Below are positions 9,684-17,579 of a DNA stretch of 64,000 nucleotides, one piece after another. The notes beneath the pieces are model-generated. The model ran no database searches and was not told the DNA's origin. It saw only the letters and a list, made by a program, of their open reading frames with translations. Source of the stretch: G965197405 sp965197405. Lineage in GTDB: Bacteria > Chloroflexota > Dehalococcoidia > Lucifugimonadales > JAGWBF01. Each line of letters starts with the position of its first letter. Position 1 is the first letter of the stretch. The translations under genes were made by a program, and so were the position numbers. The stretch lies in contig OZ240206.1 of the NCBI GenBank assembly GCA_965197405.1, positions 868,001 to 932,000 on the forward strand, in the 5' to 3' direction.

Positions 9684-10340
9684 TCACCGGCTGGCAGGGC
9701 CACAGCACGCATACTCCTCCGCCTTTATATAATACTCAACAATGCGTTCCGTGGGTTCAGTCCCCTTGCCCACCGGGTCCTGGACAATCCGCAGGCGCGG
9801 GTCCGTCAGGGCGTGGTCGACCTCGTAGATGAAGAACTCCTCTCTCATCCTATGGGCCATCTGCCACTCGGTGTAGTAGAGGGTAACGTCTCCCGTCGAG
9901 GCGTGCCCCTTCACTTCGATGTAGCGGACCTGGCTGTCGCCTCCTTCGCTGCGTACGTCGTAGCCGACACCTGTCTTGGACACGTCAACCGGGAGGCGGC
10001 CTTGCTTGCGCTCGTACTCCATCGCCACCCGCATTGCCGCGGTCTCCACGGCGGTGTTGTCGCCGCCGCGTTGCCCCTGCTCCGCCACCCGCGGGACAGG
10101 ACCAGGGATGACGGCCGCGACGCCGACGACTCGCGGTGTCTCCACCGAAGTCACCCTCCGACGCTTCAGATCTTCGCGTCGCTGCTTCAGCCCGGCAGTC
10201 AGTGCGTCGATCTGCTCGTTGGTAGTACGGATGGCAATCCGCATGCCCTTACCCTTCGCCTCGTCCTCGTGCTGCCGTTCGAGGCGCTGCTGGAGGCCGG
10301 ATAGGCTGTCATCAATGGAGTTCTGGAGCGCTTGCTCCAT
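9684..10340 (-). CDS. C-terminal part of the helicase: coiled coil plus DUF3883 nuclease-like domain
   Basis: Residues 1-70 are charged and helical, as in the linker of SNF2 helicases carrying DUF3883. The C-terminal half holds GYDVRSE (D128) and YIEVKGHA (E142, K144), the D...ExK pattern of a PD-(D/E)xK-like fold, followed by LYYTEWQMAHRM. The frame continues upstream as RQVGI, and the preceding helicase frame ends VTKDKNGR-stop. One extra G near 10353 would fuse the two as VTKDKERQVGIMEQ. I read this as the end of one helicase of about 1118 residues that has been split by a one-base deletion. It could still be made as a separate subunit from its own ATG. Confidence 0.8.
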   Translation of the reverse strand: MEQALQNSIDDSLSGLQQRLERQHEDEAKGKGMRIAIRTTNEQIDALTAGLKQRREDLKRRRVTSVETPRVVGVAAVIPGPVPRVAEQGQRGGDNTAVETAAMRVAMEYERKQGRLPVDVSKTGVGYDVRSEGGDSQVRYIEVKGHASTGDVTLYYTEWQMAHRMREEFFIYEVDHALTDPRLRIVQDPVGKGTEPTERIVEYYIKAEEYACCGPASR

Positions 10341-10345
10341 GATCC

Positions 10346-12619
10346 CTACCTGCCGTTCTTGTCCTTGGTGACCTCCGCCAGGTACTCGTTGGCATAGACG
10401 GCGCTGGCCTCGGCGACAGCGGCGTCATCGCGGGCCATGTCGCGCAGAGCGCCCGGCACTACGGGCACGGCGTCACTGGGCGGCAGGTCGAGGAGCACTC
10501 CGGGCTGCACCGGCTCGAACTCATCGCCGCGCTGGCGCAGGGCCAACAGCCGCCGGTGCACCTCTTCTCCCAGACCGTTGCGAACGGCGGCCTCCAGCAG
10601 CCACACAAGGTACGGCTCCCGCGCCCGCTTGTCGATGAACACCGTTCCGCTGTTTAGGGACGGCCTGCCCTTCTCCAACATGCGGCGGAGCACAGCGTCG
10701 AAGAGGGGATGGTCCGGCGCAACGAACTCGGCGGGCGGGTAGCGCCGCAGCCGGTCCTTGCAGAAGGTGATGAGCCGGTTCTCTTGGCCGAACTCACCGG
10801 TGTTGTGGGAACGCGCCTCTTGCCGAATGGGGGCCGGTATGAAGTCGAGCCGCCAGTCGCGGTCGCCACCAGCCGTCAGGCGTCCGCCCAAGTAGCGGAG
10901 GCTGTCCACGAAGAAGCGCTCTACGAATTCGGGCGTCAGGCGGCGTTCCTTGGAGTCGCGCTCCTCCTGCTGGATGCCGGAGAGGTCGACGTGGGGGGTG
11001 GCCAAGGCCGCCCCCAGGGCTTCCCGGATGACGGCGGCGGAGCCGGGGTTGTCGATGAACTCCATGTCGGCGAGGATGTCTTCCATGGAGCGGCGGTTGA
11101 GGATGGCCTCCCGCATCAGGACATCCAATCGCATGGACCCGGCGTCGAAGACGCTGGAGATCACGTCGTACACCTGGTCGTGGCCCAGTTGTGCGCGCAT
11201 CCGCTCCAGCTTCTCCATGAGCCGCACCAGCACGGAGCCTTCGCGGGTGGTGTTGGCGACGAGGTTCACGATGTGGACCTCGTGCTCTTGGCCGTAGCGG
11301 TGGATGCGGCCCATGCGCTGCTCCAAGCGGTTGGGATTCCAGGGCAGGTCCCAGTTGATCATCACCTTGCAGAACTGAAGGTTGATGCCCTCGCCGGCCG
11401 CCTCGGTCGCCACCAGGAACTGGGCTGGGCCGCGGAACTCCTTCTCGGCGGCGATGCGGTCCGCGAGCTTCATCCCGCCGTGGATGTTGCAGACGGCGTA
11501 ACCCTGCTCCTTGAGCCTCCTCGTTAGATACGTCAGCGTGTCCCTGTGCTCGGTGAAGACCAGAATCTTCTCGGTGCGGTCCGCCACTGTCGCGCTCTCG
11601 ATGGCCTGCTGGAACTCGATGATCTTTCGCTCTGGCCCCTTGTCCCGCGTTTGAACAGCCAGTTTGATGAGGCCGTTGAGATGCTCGATCTCCCTGGCAA
11701 GCTCATCGGCAGTCTTCGCCGTGGACGCGCCTGAGATGGCCTCCTCGTCCTCGACTGTCAAGGCGTCCAGGTCTTCCTCATCTGGGTCGTAGCTCGTCTG
11801 GAAGGCGGTCTGGGCGAACTTTCCCGACTTGCGGGCCTGGCTGAGTTCCTCGGTCAGCCGGTCGCGCCGCCGCTCCAAGCTGCGGGTAACCGCGTACAGG
11901 GACGAGGCGAGACGCCGTTGAAGGACGATCAAGGCGAGAGTGACATTGCGGTTCTGCGACTGCTCCGCCTGGGCCAAGCCGTTGGAAACGTAGTCGGTCA
12001 CAGCGTCGTACAGGACCTGTTCATGAGGCTCCAACTCATAGGCCACAGTGTCCACTCGGCGCGGCAGGAACAGTGGCCTGCCGTCGTGGTGACGCATGGA
12101 CTCTTTCGTCCGGCGGAGGAAATAGGGAGAGACAGTCTGCCCCAGAGCCTTTTCCACTCCCGATTGAGAGGCGAATACCTTGTTGTCCAGCAGAAACAGC
12201 AACAGGCGGAAGTTCTCCGGGTCTCCCTTGTGGGGCGTTGCGGTCATCAGGAGTAGGTGCTTGGTCCTGGCCGAAAGCCCCTCGGCGAGCATGTATCGCT
12301 TAGTCTTGTCGATCTTGGCGGATGGGCCGTAGCGGTAGGCGGAAAGCTTGTGAGCCTCGTCGAAGACCACCAGGTCCCACTGTGACTGCTCGATGCCGGG
12401 GAGTATGTGGTCCTGGACCGCCAGGTCTACGGAGGCGACCACTCGGTCGTTCTCTACCCAGACGTTCTGGCCGAAGCTGCCGGAGACAGACTCGCCGGTC
12501 ACCAGCGTGAACGGCTCCCTGAAACGCTCCCACATCTCGCGCCGCCACTGGTCAGTGAGTGCCTTGGGGCAGAGGACCAGTATTCGGGAGACCTCGCCCC
12601 GCTGCATCATCTCACGCAT
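10346..12619 (-). CDS. SNF2/DEAH-box helicase core
   Basis: This 757-residue frame holds motif Ia (ILVLCPKALTDQW), the DEAH box in VVFDEAHKLS (87-90), motif III LLLMTATPHKG, and the C-terminal helicase half from KILVFTEHRDTLTYL through EAAGEGINLQF to QRMGRIHRYGQ. That layout is RapA/SNF2-like. Motif I (the ATP-binding GAGKT) is missing here and lies in the preceding frame at 12607-13038. The break at about 12628 needs one added base (ATCAGG-GCGGGA or ATCATGGCGGGA). The gene is first in the operon. Helicases of this kind with DUF3883 are common in phage-defence clusters beside DUF1156 methylases. Confidence 0.85.
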   Translation of the reverse strand: MREMMQRGEVSRILVLCPKALTDQWRREMWERFREPFTLVTGESVSGSFGQNVWVENDRVVASVDLAVQDHILPGIEQSQWDLVVFDEAHKLSAYRYGPSAKIDKTKRYMLAEGLSARTKHLLLMTATPHKGDPENFRLLLFLLDNKVFASQSGVEKALGQTVSPYFLRRTKESMRHHDGRPLFLPRRVDTVAYELEPHEQVLYDAVTDYVSNGLAQAEQSQNRNVTLALIVLQRRLASSLYAVTRSLERRRDRLTEELSQARKSGKFAQTAFQTSYDPDEEDLDALTVEDEEAISGASTAKTADELAREIEHLNGLIKLAVQTRDKGPERKIIEFQQAIESATVADRTEKILVFTEHRDTLTYLTRRLKEQGYAVCNIHGGMKLADRIAAEKEFRGPAQFLVATEAAGEGINLQFCKVMINWDLPWNPNRLEQRMGRIHRYGQEHEVHIVNLVANTTREGSVLVRLMEKLERMRAQLGHDQVYDVISSVFDAGSMRLDVLMREAILNRRSMEDILADMEFIDNPGSAAVIREALGAALATPHVDLSGIQQEERDSKERRLTPEFVERFFVDSLRYLGGRLTAGGDRDWRLDFIPAPIRQEARSHNTGEFGQENRLITFCKDRLRRYPPAEFVAPDHPLFDAVLRRMLEKGRPSLNSGTVFIDKRAREPYLVWLLEAAVRNGLGEEVHRRLLALRQRGDEFEPVQPGVLLDLPPSDAVPVVPGALRDMARDDAAVAEASAVYANEYLAEVTKDKNGR

Positions 12620-13038
12620 GAGGAGTCCCGCCTGATGGTCTTGCCTGCGCCGGGATCGTCTGCGAGCAAGAAGCGGATGCGTGGCAAGGGCAGGATTCGC
12701 CTGTACACCGCGTCGAGCTGGTGCAAGAGGGGATCGACCTGAGAGACGGATACGACGAACTGGGGATCGAAGGCATGGGCCAGGTGGGTCCTGAGTGCTT
12801 CCACACCCAGGCGGAACAACCGTGGTTCTGCGTCGAAGGTGTGAGCGCCGCCGGTGACCTCGCGTACGAGGGCGGCGAGCTGCTCGCTCGGAATTGTCCG
12901 GTCGTAGTAGTGGGAATCAACGACGCCCACGGCCTCAATCTGCACCGCCGAGCCATGAGCGCGCACACGAAGAACGCGCACGGGCTCCGGCCAGAAGGGA
13001 CCTTCGATGATGGTGTCTGCCGCTATAGTCTCAAGCAT
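12607..13038 (-). CDS. N-terminal part of the SNF2/DEAH helicase, with motif I
   Basis: A 143-residue frame ending in FLLADDPGAGKTI, the Walker A/motif I of the helicase. It then goes out of frame as RRDSSCVR and stops. The N-terminal 100 residues (IIEGPFWPEPVRVLRV, HTFDAEPRLFRLGVEALR) are the usual entry domain of this helicase type. The core frame picks up GLLMREMM immediately, so a single lost base separates motif I from the rest. If the deletion is real, the helicase is inactive unless frameshifting occurs. The start lies in a palindrome shared with the divergent AbiE promoter region. Confidence 0.75.
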   Translation of the reverse strand: MLETIAADTIIEGPFWPEPVRVLRVRAHGSAVQIEAVGVVDSHYYDRTIPSEQLAALVREVTGGAHTFDAEPRLFRLGVEALRTHLAHAFDPQFVVSVSQVDPLLHQLDAVYRRILPLPRIRFLLADDPGAGKTIRRDSSCVR

Positions 13039-13050
13039 GGTATACTATGC
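13035..13050. promoter_or_regulatory. palindrome over the helicase start codon
   Basis: AGCATGGTATACTATGCA contains GCAT/ATGC arms around GTATAC with one mismatch. It covers the operon's first start codon, so a repressor bound here would block the leader. Candidate operator only. Confidence 0.35.
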
Positions 13051-13090
13051 AGGGTGCAGTTCCCTCTTTTCGAGATTAAGACTGCAACTC

Positions 13091-13099
13091 ATTATACCA
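13091..13099 (-). promoter_or_regulatory. extended -10 promoter for the defence operon
   Basis: The minus strand reads TGGTATAAT, a consensus TATAAT with the TGn extension, 52 nt before the helicase ATG. No good -35 is visible, which is acceptable for an extended -10 promoter. TGCAGT and ACTGCA arms flank the segment between it and the gene. Confidence 0.45.
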
Positions 13100-13204
13100 G
13101 AGTACTGCCCTCCCTGATAGGTACATCAGTGGGTGGGCAGTTCTCCTAAACAGCGAAGGGGTCGCTGTCCAGCATAATGCAGAACCAAGCAAGGTTGAAG
13201 GCCA

Positions 13205-13999
13205 ATGAGACGGAGCATCGGAAGAGAGAGGCTAGCAAACGTCCTGCGCGACGCAGGCGATCTGGTGACCATTGATGATGCGGCCAGGTCCCTAGACGTA
13301 TCGCGCCAAGAGGCCGCCAAGACCCTGTGGCGATGGAGCCAGCAGGGCTGGTTCCGACACGTGAGGCGCGGCCTGTACGCTCCCATCCCGCCGGACTCCC
13401 CTCTTCAGGCACAGGTGCTGCCCGAACCGTGGATTCTGATTCCCGAACTGTTTGACCCTGGATATGTCGGTGGCTGGTCCGCTGCGGAGCATTGGGACTT
13501 CACCGAGCAGATGTTTCTCAGTGTGCTGGTCTGCACGGCGAGCGGCAGCAAGCCCCGAGAGCAGCGAATACAGGGCACGACCTTCGTCTTGAAGCGGGTC
13601 AAACCGGACAAGATATTCGGCACCCGGCCCGTCTGGTATGGAAAGGTGAAGGTGCAGGTCTCCGACGTTCACCGGACCGTGCTGGACATGCTGGACGAAC
13701 CGCGCATTGGGGGCGGCATACGGCATGTCTTCGATTGTCTCCAAGTCTACCTACAGGCAGAGCAGGCCGACCTCACCAAGCTCATCGAGTATGCGGAACG
13801 TTTGGGCAACGGCGCCGTCTTCAAGCGCTTGGGCTTCCTCCTCTCGCGGCTAGGCACGGACGAACAGGTGCTGGATGCCTGCCTGTCCCGGCTTACGGCA
13901 GGGAACGCTCAGTTGGACCCCTCCGTTCCGTCCCGGCGGCTCGTGAAGCGATGGCAGCTCTGGATACCCAAGTCTTGGGAGGAGCCGAGACATGATTGA
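13205..13999 (+). CDS. abiEi: AbiEi family antitoxin
   Basis: A 264-residue protein with an N-terminal winged-helix part (LANVLRDAGDLVTIDDAARSLDVSRQEA, then RRGLYAPIP) and a C-terminal AbiEi domain (GGWSAAEHWDFTEQ, VSDVHRTVLDMLDEP). AbiEi proteins are the antitoxin and transcriptional autorepressor of type IV AbiE systems. The gene overlaps the AbiEii toxin gene by 8 nt, the classic arrangement, and is divergent from the helicase operon across 166 bp. It looks intact, whereas its toxin partner is not. Regulation is probably by binding inverted repeats in the shared upstream region. Confidence 0.85.
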   Translation: MRRSIGRERLANVLRDAGDLVTIDDAARSLDVSRQEAAKTLWRWSQQGWFRHVRRGLYAPIPPDSPLQAQVLPEPWILIPELFDPGYVGGWSAAEHWDFTEQMFLSVLVCTASGSKPREQRIQGTTFVLKRVKPDKIFGTRPVWYGKVKVQVSDVHRTVLDMLDEPRIGGGIRHVFDCLQVYLQAEQADLTKLIEYAERLGNGAVFKRLGFLLSRLGTDEQVLDACLSRLTAGNAQLDPSVPSRRLVKRWQLWIPKSWEEPRHD

Positions 14000-14528
14000 C
14001 CGGAGCGAAGTGCTCACCATCGCCGGAGAGCGCGACCTTCGAGTCGACATGATAGAGAAGGACTACGTTCTGGGCTGGATGCTGGCTGGAATATTTGCCC
14101 ACCCTGTACTTGGCCCGGCTTGGGTGTTCAAGGGTGGGACTTGCCTCAAGAAGTGCTTCGTCGAAACTTACCGGCTCTCTGAGGACCTAGACTTCACCGT
14201 GGAAGACGCCGGTCAGTTGGACGGAAGGTTCCTAGTGGATGCATTTCAAGAGATTGCGGAATGGATGTATGACCATAGTGGGATAGACATCTCGACCCAG
14301 CAACCCCGGTTCAGGGTGTTCCGAAACCCTAGGGATGGTCTCCAGGTAGAAGGCCGTGTTTACTACCGCGGGCCGATGCAATCGAGGGGTAGCCTGCCCC
14401 GGGTCAAGCTCGACCTGACCGCCGACGAGAGAGTGGTGCATCCGCCTGTAGAGCAGGCCGTCGCCCATCCTTATTCCGATGGTCCCGAGAACGGCATGAC
14501 CGCCCGGACGTATTCTCTTACGGAACTA
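13992..14528 (+). pseudogene. abiEii: AbiEii nucleotidyltransferase toxin, truncated by IS630
   Basis: The N-terminus of an AbiEii-type nucleotidyltransferase is clear: FKGGTCLKK (47-55) and SEDLDF (63-68) are the GG/S...DxD catalytic elements. The gene keeps about 178 residues and stops matching after TARTYSLTEL, exactly at the left end of IS630 copy B (TA at 14527-14528). Sequence beyond the right end of the IS (from 15788) is not AbiEii, so the rest, including the usual helical C-terminus, has been deleted. The remaining antitoxin is intact. A truncated toxin with both catalytic motifs might be inactive or unstable. Confidence 0.8.
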
Positions 14529-15262
14529 GTACCGTTTCAATCTAATTCTATTGGATATACATGTTTGAGCTTGCTGCGAGCGTCCCCCGGTCGTGGCCGA
14601 GGGCAGGCTCTGGGTGGAGAACCGCCAGTCTATGATGGCGGCGGCCTCGTTGCGCTCGCGTTCGAGCGCCGCGACCTCCCGTTTCAGCAACACTTCATCG
14701 CCGACCCGGCGGTCCAGGCACTGCCTGCTGAAGACGCTCAACTCGATCTCGGCCATGTTCAGCCAGCTTCCGTGATTGGGTGTGTGGTGAAACTCCAGGC
14801 GTTTGGCTATGCGGCGCGCCTCGGACGCTCCAAATGCCTCGTAGAGCGAGCCTAACTTGTGGGTGTTGAGATTGTCCAGCACCGGCCGGACCACTGTGGC
14901 GTCAGGATAGGCCTCGTCCACCAGCCACTTCATCCGGTGCGCGAAGTCCACGGCAGTGCGCCGCCCGGTCACCTCGACGTGCCTCCACCCACCCTTCGGT
15001 TCACAGAACATGAACAGGTTCCGGGTCCCGTTTCGCTGGTACTCGGTGTCATAGCGCTCCACCCGTCCGGGCTTGGCTTTGACGGGCGGCCTCACGTCCC
15101 CGAGCAACTGCTTGGAGGACTCGTCAAAACACACCACCGGACGCTCCCGGTCGTACTCTTCGCAGTACAGGTCCAGCACATCCTCCATCCGGGCGACGAA
15201 CTCCCCGCTCATCTTGGGGATGCACCACTCTTTCTTCTTCCACGGCTTGAGTTCGTTTTTTT
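14526..15262 (-). CDS. IS630 transposase DDE part (orfB), altered C-terminus
   Basis: All three catalytic residues are present: VVCFDES, VLDNLNTH and NMAEIE. Expression is expected by -1 slippage on the A7 run at 15256-15262 (LKKNELKPWKKKEW); the first internal ATG is at 15212. The C-terminus WRFSTQ is followed by an odd tail to a stop at 14526. If a 25-nt piece at about 14585-14609 is removed, the frame continues as DARSKLKHVYP to a stop at 14537-14539, the usual IS630 ending. The piece matches the mini-element family (tail CAGGCT), so the C-terminus has been changed by an insertion plus a one-base frame change. Confidence 0.85.
14586..14609 (+). repeat. 24-nt mini-element variant in IS630 orfB
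   Basis: Head CCCGGTCGTGGCCGAGGG plus tail CAGGCT, preceded by two extra C in a run of five. The head pairs imperfectly (CCCGG with CCGAGGG). Different head, same length and tail as the other copies. Confidence 0.65.
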
Positions 15263-15721
15263 GAGTATCTGGCGCACCGTCTCAAGGGAGATGCTCCCGG
15301 CAAACTCCAACTCCACCACCTTGTCCGCCAGCAGGTGAAGCGTCCAGTTTACATGTCCTTCGGGTGGACTGCTGCACGCTATGGCAACCAGAGCCTGCCC
15401 CGTACTGGATACGGGGTGCGCTTCCTGCTTGCCGTCCAACTTGCGCTCCCGGCCCGGCCTTGGCTTGTCATTGATGGCGGCCTCAACTCCTTCCTCGACG
15501 TACCGCTTCCGCACTCTGGCAACGGTGGCGGCATTGGTCAAAAGCACACCGGCTATCTCAGCGTCCCGAAGTCCTTCATCCGCTTTGAGCAGCGCCAGCG
15601 CCCGCTTGACGGTGCGGACTGACGGCTTGCCCCGGTGGGAAACCTCATTGAGACGGGAGCGTTCGGATTCAGCCAGCTTGACTTTATACTTGATGGCAGC
15701 CATGTCTGGATACTCCCCCAT
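15209..15721 (-). CDS. IS630 transposase, HTH part (orfA), copy B
   Basis: A 170-residue frame with the IS630 N-terminal HTH (LAESERSRLNEVSHRGKPSVRTVKRALALLKADEG) and the second HTH-like segment around GVEAAINDKPRPGRERKLDGKQEAH. Like copy A it carries the eight residues PVSSTGQA between EAH and LVAIACSS, from an identical 24-nt insertion. It ends LKKTNSSRGRRKSGASPR without shifting; a -1 shift on A7 gives the full transposase. The two orfA proteins are only about half identical by eye, while the inserted 24-mers are identical. Confidence 0.85.
   Translation of the reverse strand: MGEYPDMAAIKYKVKLAESERSRLNEVSHRGKPSVRTVKRALALLKADEGLRDAEIAGVLLTNAATVARVRKRYVEEGVEAAINDKPRPGRERKLDGKQEAHPVSSTGQALVAIACSSPPEGHVNWTLHLLADKVVELEFAGSISLETVRQILKKTNSSRGRRKSGASPR
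15392..15415 (-). repeat. 24-nt palindromic mini-element in IS630 orfA (copy 2)
   Basis: Identical to the unit at 497-520, in the homologous place of a diverged transposase, between gcgcac and ctggtt on the coding strand. Adds eight in-frame codons. Confidence 0.85.
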
Positions 15722-15825
15722 AGAAAGATCATACCCAAGTATGGCTGCCTTCTCATATCCTTGTAAATCTATCTGGAAATGGTACTAGTGGCTAGCGGCT
15801 CTCCCGCGAAAGCCGGGGGGCATGG

Positions 15826-15864
15826 CCCCTCTCCCTCGACGGGAGAGGGTTGGGGTGAGGGTGA
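15826..15864. repeat. CCCTCTCCC/GGGAGAGGG intergenic repeat arm
   Basis: CCCCTCTCCCTCGACGGGAG followed by AGGGTTGGGGTGAGGG forms a strong hairpin in the 130 bp between IS630 copy B and herA. Related two-armed versions lie at 26888-26980 and 35545-35654. For the minus-strand herA operon it could act as a terminator. Confidence 0.6.
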
Positions 15865-15917
15865 CGTCTCTCAACGGTCCCTTCCAACTCCCTGCGCACG
15901 GCTTGTTCAGATGTTCC

Positions 15918-17579
15918 CTAGAAGAGGTCCTCCAGCTCCTCCTCGAGGGACCGCTCCGAAAAGGCCCCGTCAGAGGCCCGGCGCTGTGCGGGCCTGGCAG
16001 CCAGTTCCTCGTAGGACTGGGGCGAGCCATATTCCCTGGTGTGGACCACGACGGGCATGGGTACTGCGTGGCCGAAGATGAGGGCTTGCTGAGTGGACTC
16101 CAGGCGCGAGAGGACCGTTCTCAGCTCACGGCTGCCCGGCGCTCCTCCCAGCACTGCGTCCACGTCCCTGTCGTTGTCCAGGAGACAGGTCAGCTTGGTC
16201 CCAATCTGGCTCATCACCTCCGAGTCTATGGCCCCCGGACGCTGGTCTATCACCATCAGGGTCACGTTGTATTTGCGCATCTCCCTGGCGATGGTGCCGA
16301 AGATGGTCTGGGAGGCCACCGACGGGCTGAGGAACTTGTGGGACTCCTCGATGGTTATCACCAGGGACGTAGGCTCCACCCCGGCTCCACCCTCCGCCTC
16401 CTCTTTGCGTCTCACGTACCGCTCGTGGATGCGCCGGGTGAGGAGATTCGTGACCAGGATATAGGCGTTGAGGTCGTTCCCGTAGCGGCCAAACTCCAGC
16501 ACCACGTGCATGCCCCGGTCCAGGTGCCTCAGAATGCGCTCGACCGAGTCCTCCCCGGCCGTGGAGTCCAGGAAGCCGTAGCGCTTCAAGCGGGACAGCC
16601 GGTTGTGCAGAGCGCCGAGGGCCTGGGGCTGCACGCTTATCTCAGAAGCCAGGTCGAAGACGGCATCCCGGCCCTCCATATCGAGGAACCGCTGGAGCCA
16701 CTGCCGCGTCCCCAGCTTGCGCTGAACGTTGTAGGCGGCCTGGGTGGCCGTGTCCGAAAGGCCCAGGTTCTCCTGGAGCACCTCCACGTCCTCGGGTTGA
16801 ATCTCATCGTAGCCTATACGCACCACCTCGTCGGGGGAGAGGCCCCTGCGCCGCGAGCTCTCCTCGTCGAGGGAGAATACGGCGACCTTGGAAGGGTAAA
16901 GCTGCTTCAGGCCCTTGACGACAGTACCCCCCTCCCTGCGGCCCTGCCAGCCGTACTCGCTGTGCATGTCGAAGACGAGGGTGGAGGCCAGCTTGCTCTG
17001 GAGGATGCCGACGAGGAGCAACCTGGTGAGGAAGGTCTTGCCCGTGCCGCTCTTGCCGAAGACGCCGACGGACCGCTCCACCAGGGACTTGAGGTCCAGG
17101 CAGACCTTTGTCTCCATGTCCAGGGGGTTGCCTATCCAGAAATGGCGCTCGTCTTCCCTGCCAAACACCATCTCCACCTCCCGTTCCGAGGCGGCGTAAG
17201 CGCCGGAGAAGTGGGCGGGCACGGTCTTGGCGGGCATGGGCGCTGCCGAGTCTCCCAGGACGGGGGGCATGGTGAGGGTCGGGAGCACGGAGATGGTCCC
17301 GTAGGCGGTGGTCCCGGCCACCACCTGGGCTATAAAGGGGTCCTGAACGTCGGGAGGGGTGTACTTCAGCCCCGGGTCCGCCGCGCCAAGGGCAACGTCG
17401 GTGACAACGCCAAAGAAGCGCAGCTTCTCCCCGTGCACCGTCACGAAAGCGCCCACTTTGATGTCCTCCACGGAGGTAGAGGGGTCGAGGCGTATCTCCA
17501 CTCCCCTGGTCAGCGAGCCGTCCACCACCATGCCCATGAGCTTGCCGCCATGAAGGGTAGGGCCAGGTCCGTTGGTCAT
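15918..17579 (-). CDS. herA: HerA-like DNA translocase/helicase
   Basis: A 553-residue HerA-FtsK family ATPase. Residues 1-120 form the HAS-barrel, Walker A GKSGTGKT is at 175-182, DMHSEYGW follows, and SLVITIEESHKFLSPSVASQ carries Walker B. IDQRPGAIDSEVMSQIGTK is the typical HerA sensor segment. HerA forms hexameric rings that work with the NurA nuclease in end resection and repair. nurA is two genes upstream in the same operon, separated only by an unknown gene whose stop overlaps this start (ATGA, 17576-17579). Normal length, no breaks. Confidence 0.9.
   Translation of the reverse strand: MTNGPGPTLHGGKLMGMVVDGSLTRGVEIRLDPSTSVEDIKVGAFVTVHGEKLRFFGVVTDVALGAADPGLKYTPPDVQDPFIAQVVAGTTAYGTISVLPTLTMPPVLGDSAAPMPAKTVPAHFSGAYAASEREVEMVFGREDERHFWIGNPLDMETKVCLDLKSLVERSVGVFGKSGTGKTFLTRLLLVGILQSKLASTLVFDMHSEYGWQGRREGGTVVKGLKQLYPSKVAVFSLDEESSRRRGLSPDEVVRIGYDEIQPEDVEVLQENLGLSDTATQAAYNVQRKLGTRQWLQRFLDMEGRDAVFDLASEISVQPQALGALHNRLSRLKRYGFLDSTAGEDSVERILRHLDRGMHVVLEFGRYGNDLNAYILVTNLLTRRIHERYVRRKEEAEGGAGVEPTSLVITIEESHKFLSPSVASQTIFGTIAREMRKYNVTLMVIDQRPGAIDSEVMSQIGTKLTCLLDNDRDVDAVLGGAPGSRELRTVLSRLESTQQALIFGHAVPMPVVVHTREYGSPQSYEELAARPAQRRASDGAFSERSLEEELEDLF

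Larger units (their letters stand above)
14527..15787 (-). mobile_element. IS630-family element, copy B, complete
   Basis: Both ends are visible. Left, from the TA at 14527-14528, reads TAGTACCGTTTCAATCTAAT inward; right, inward from the TA at 15786-15787, reads TAGTACCATTTCCAGATAGA. These are imperfect terminal inverted repeats of about 30 bp flanked by TA, as expected for IS630. The element is about 1.26 kb and has orfA and orfB on the minus strand joined by an A7 slip site. It interrupts AbiEii, and one flank has since been lost. It contains two copies of the 24-nt palindromic mini-element. Confidence 0.9.

Noticed and set aside
1..15787. Composite transposon formed by two IS630 copies
   Set aside because: The two transposases are clearly diverged and the flanks show independent insertions.
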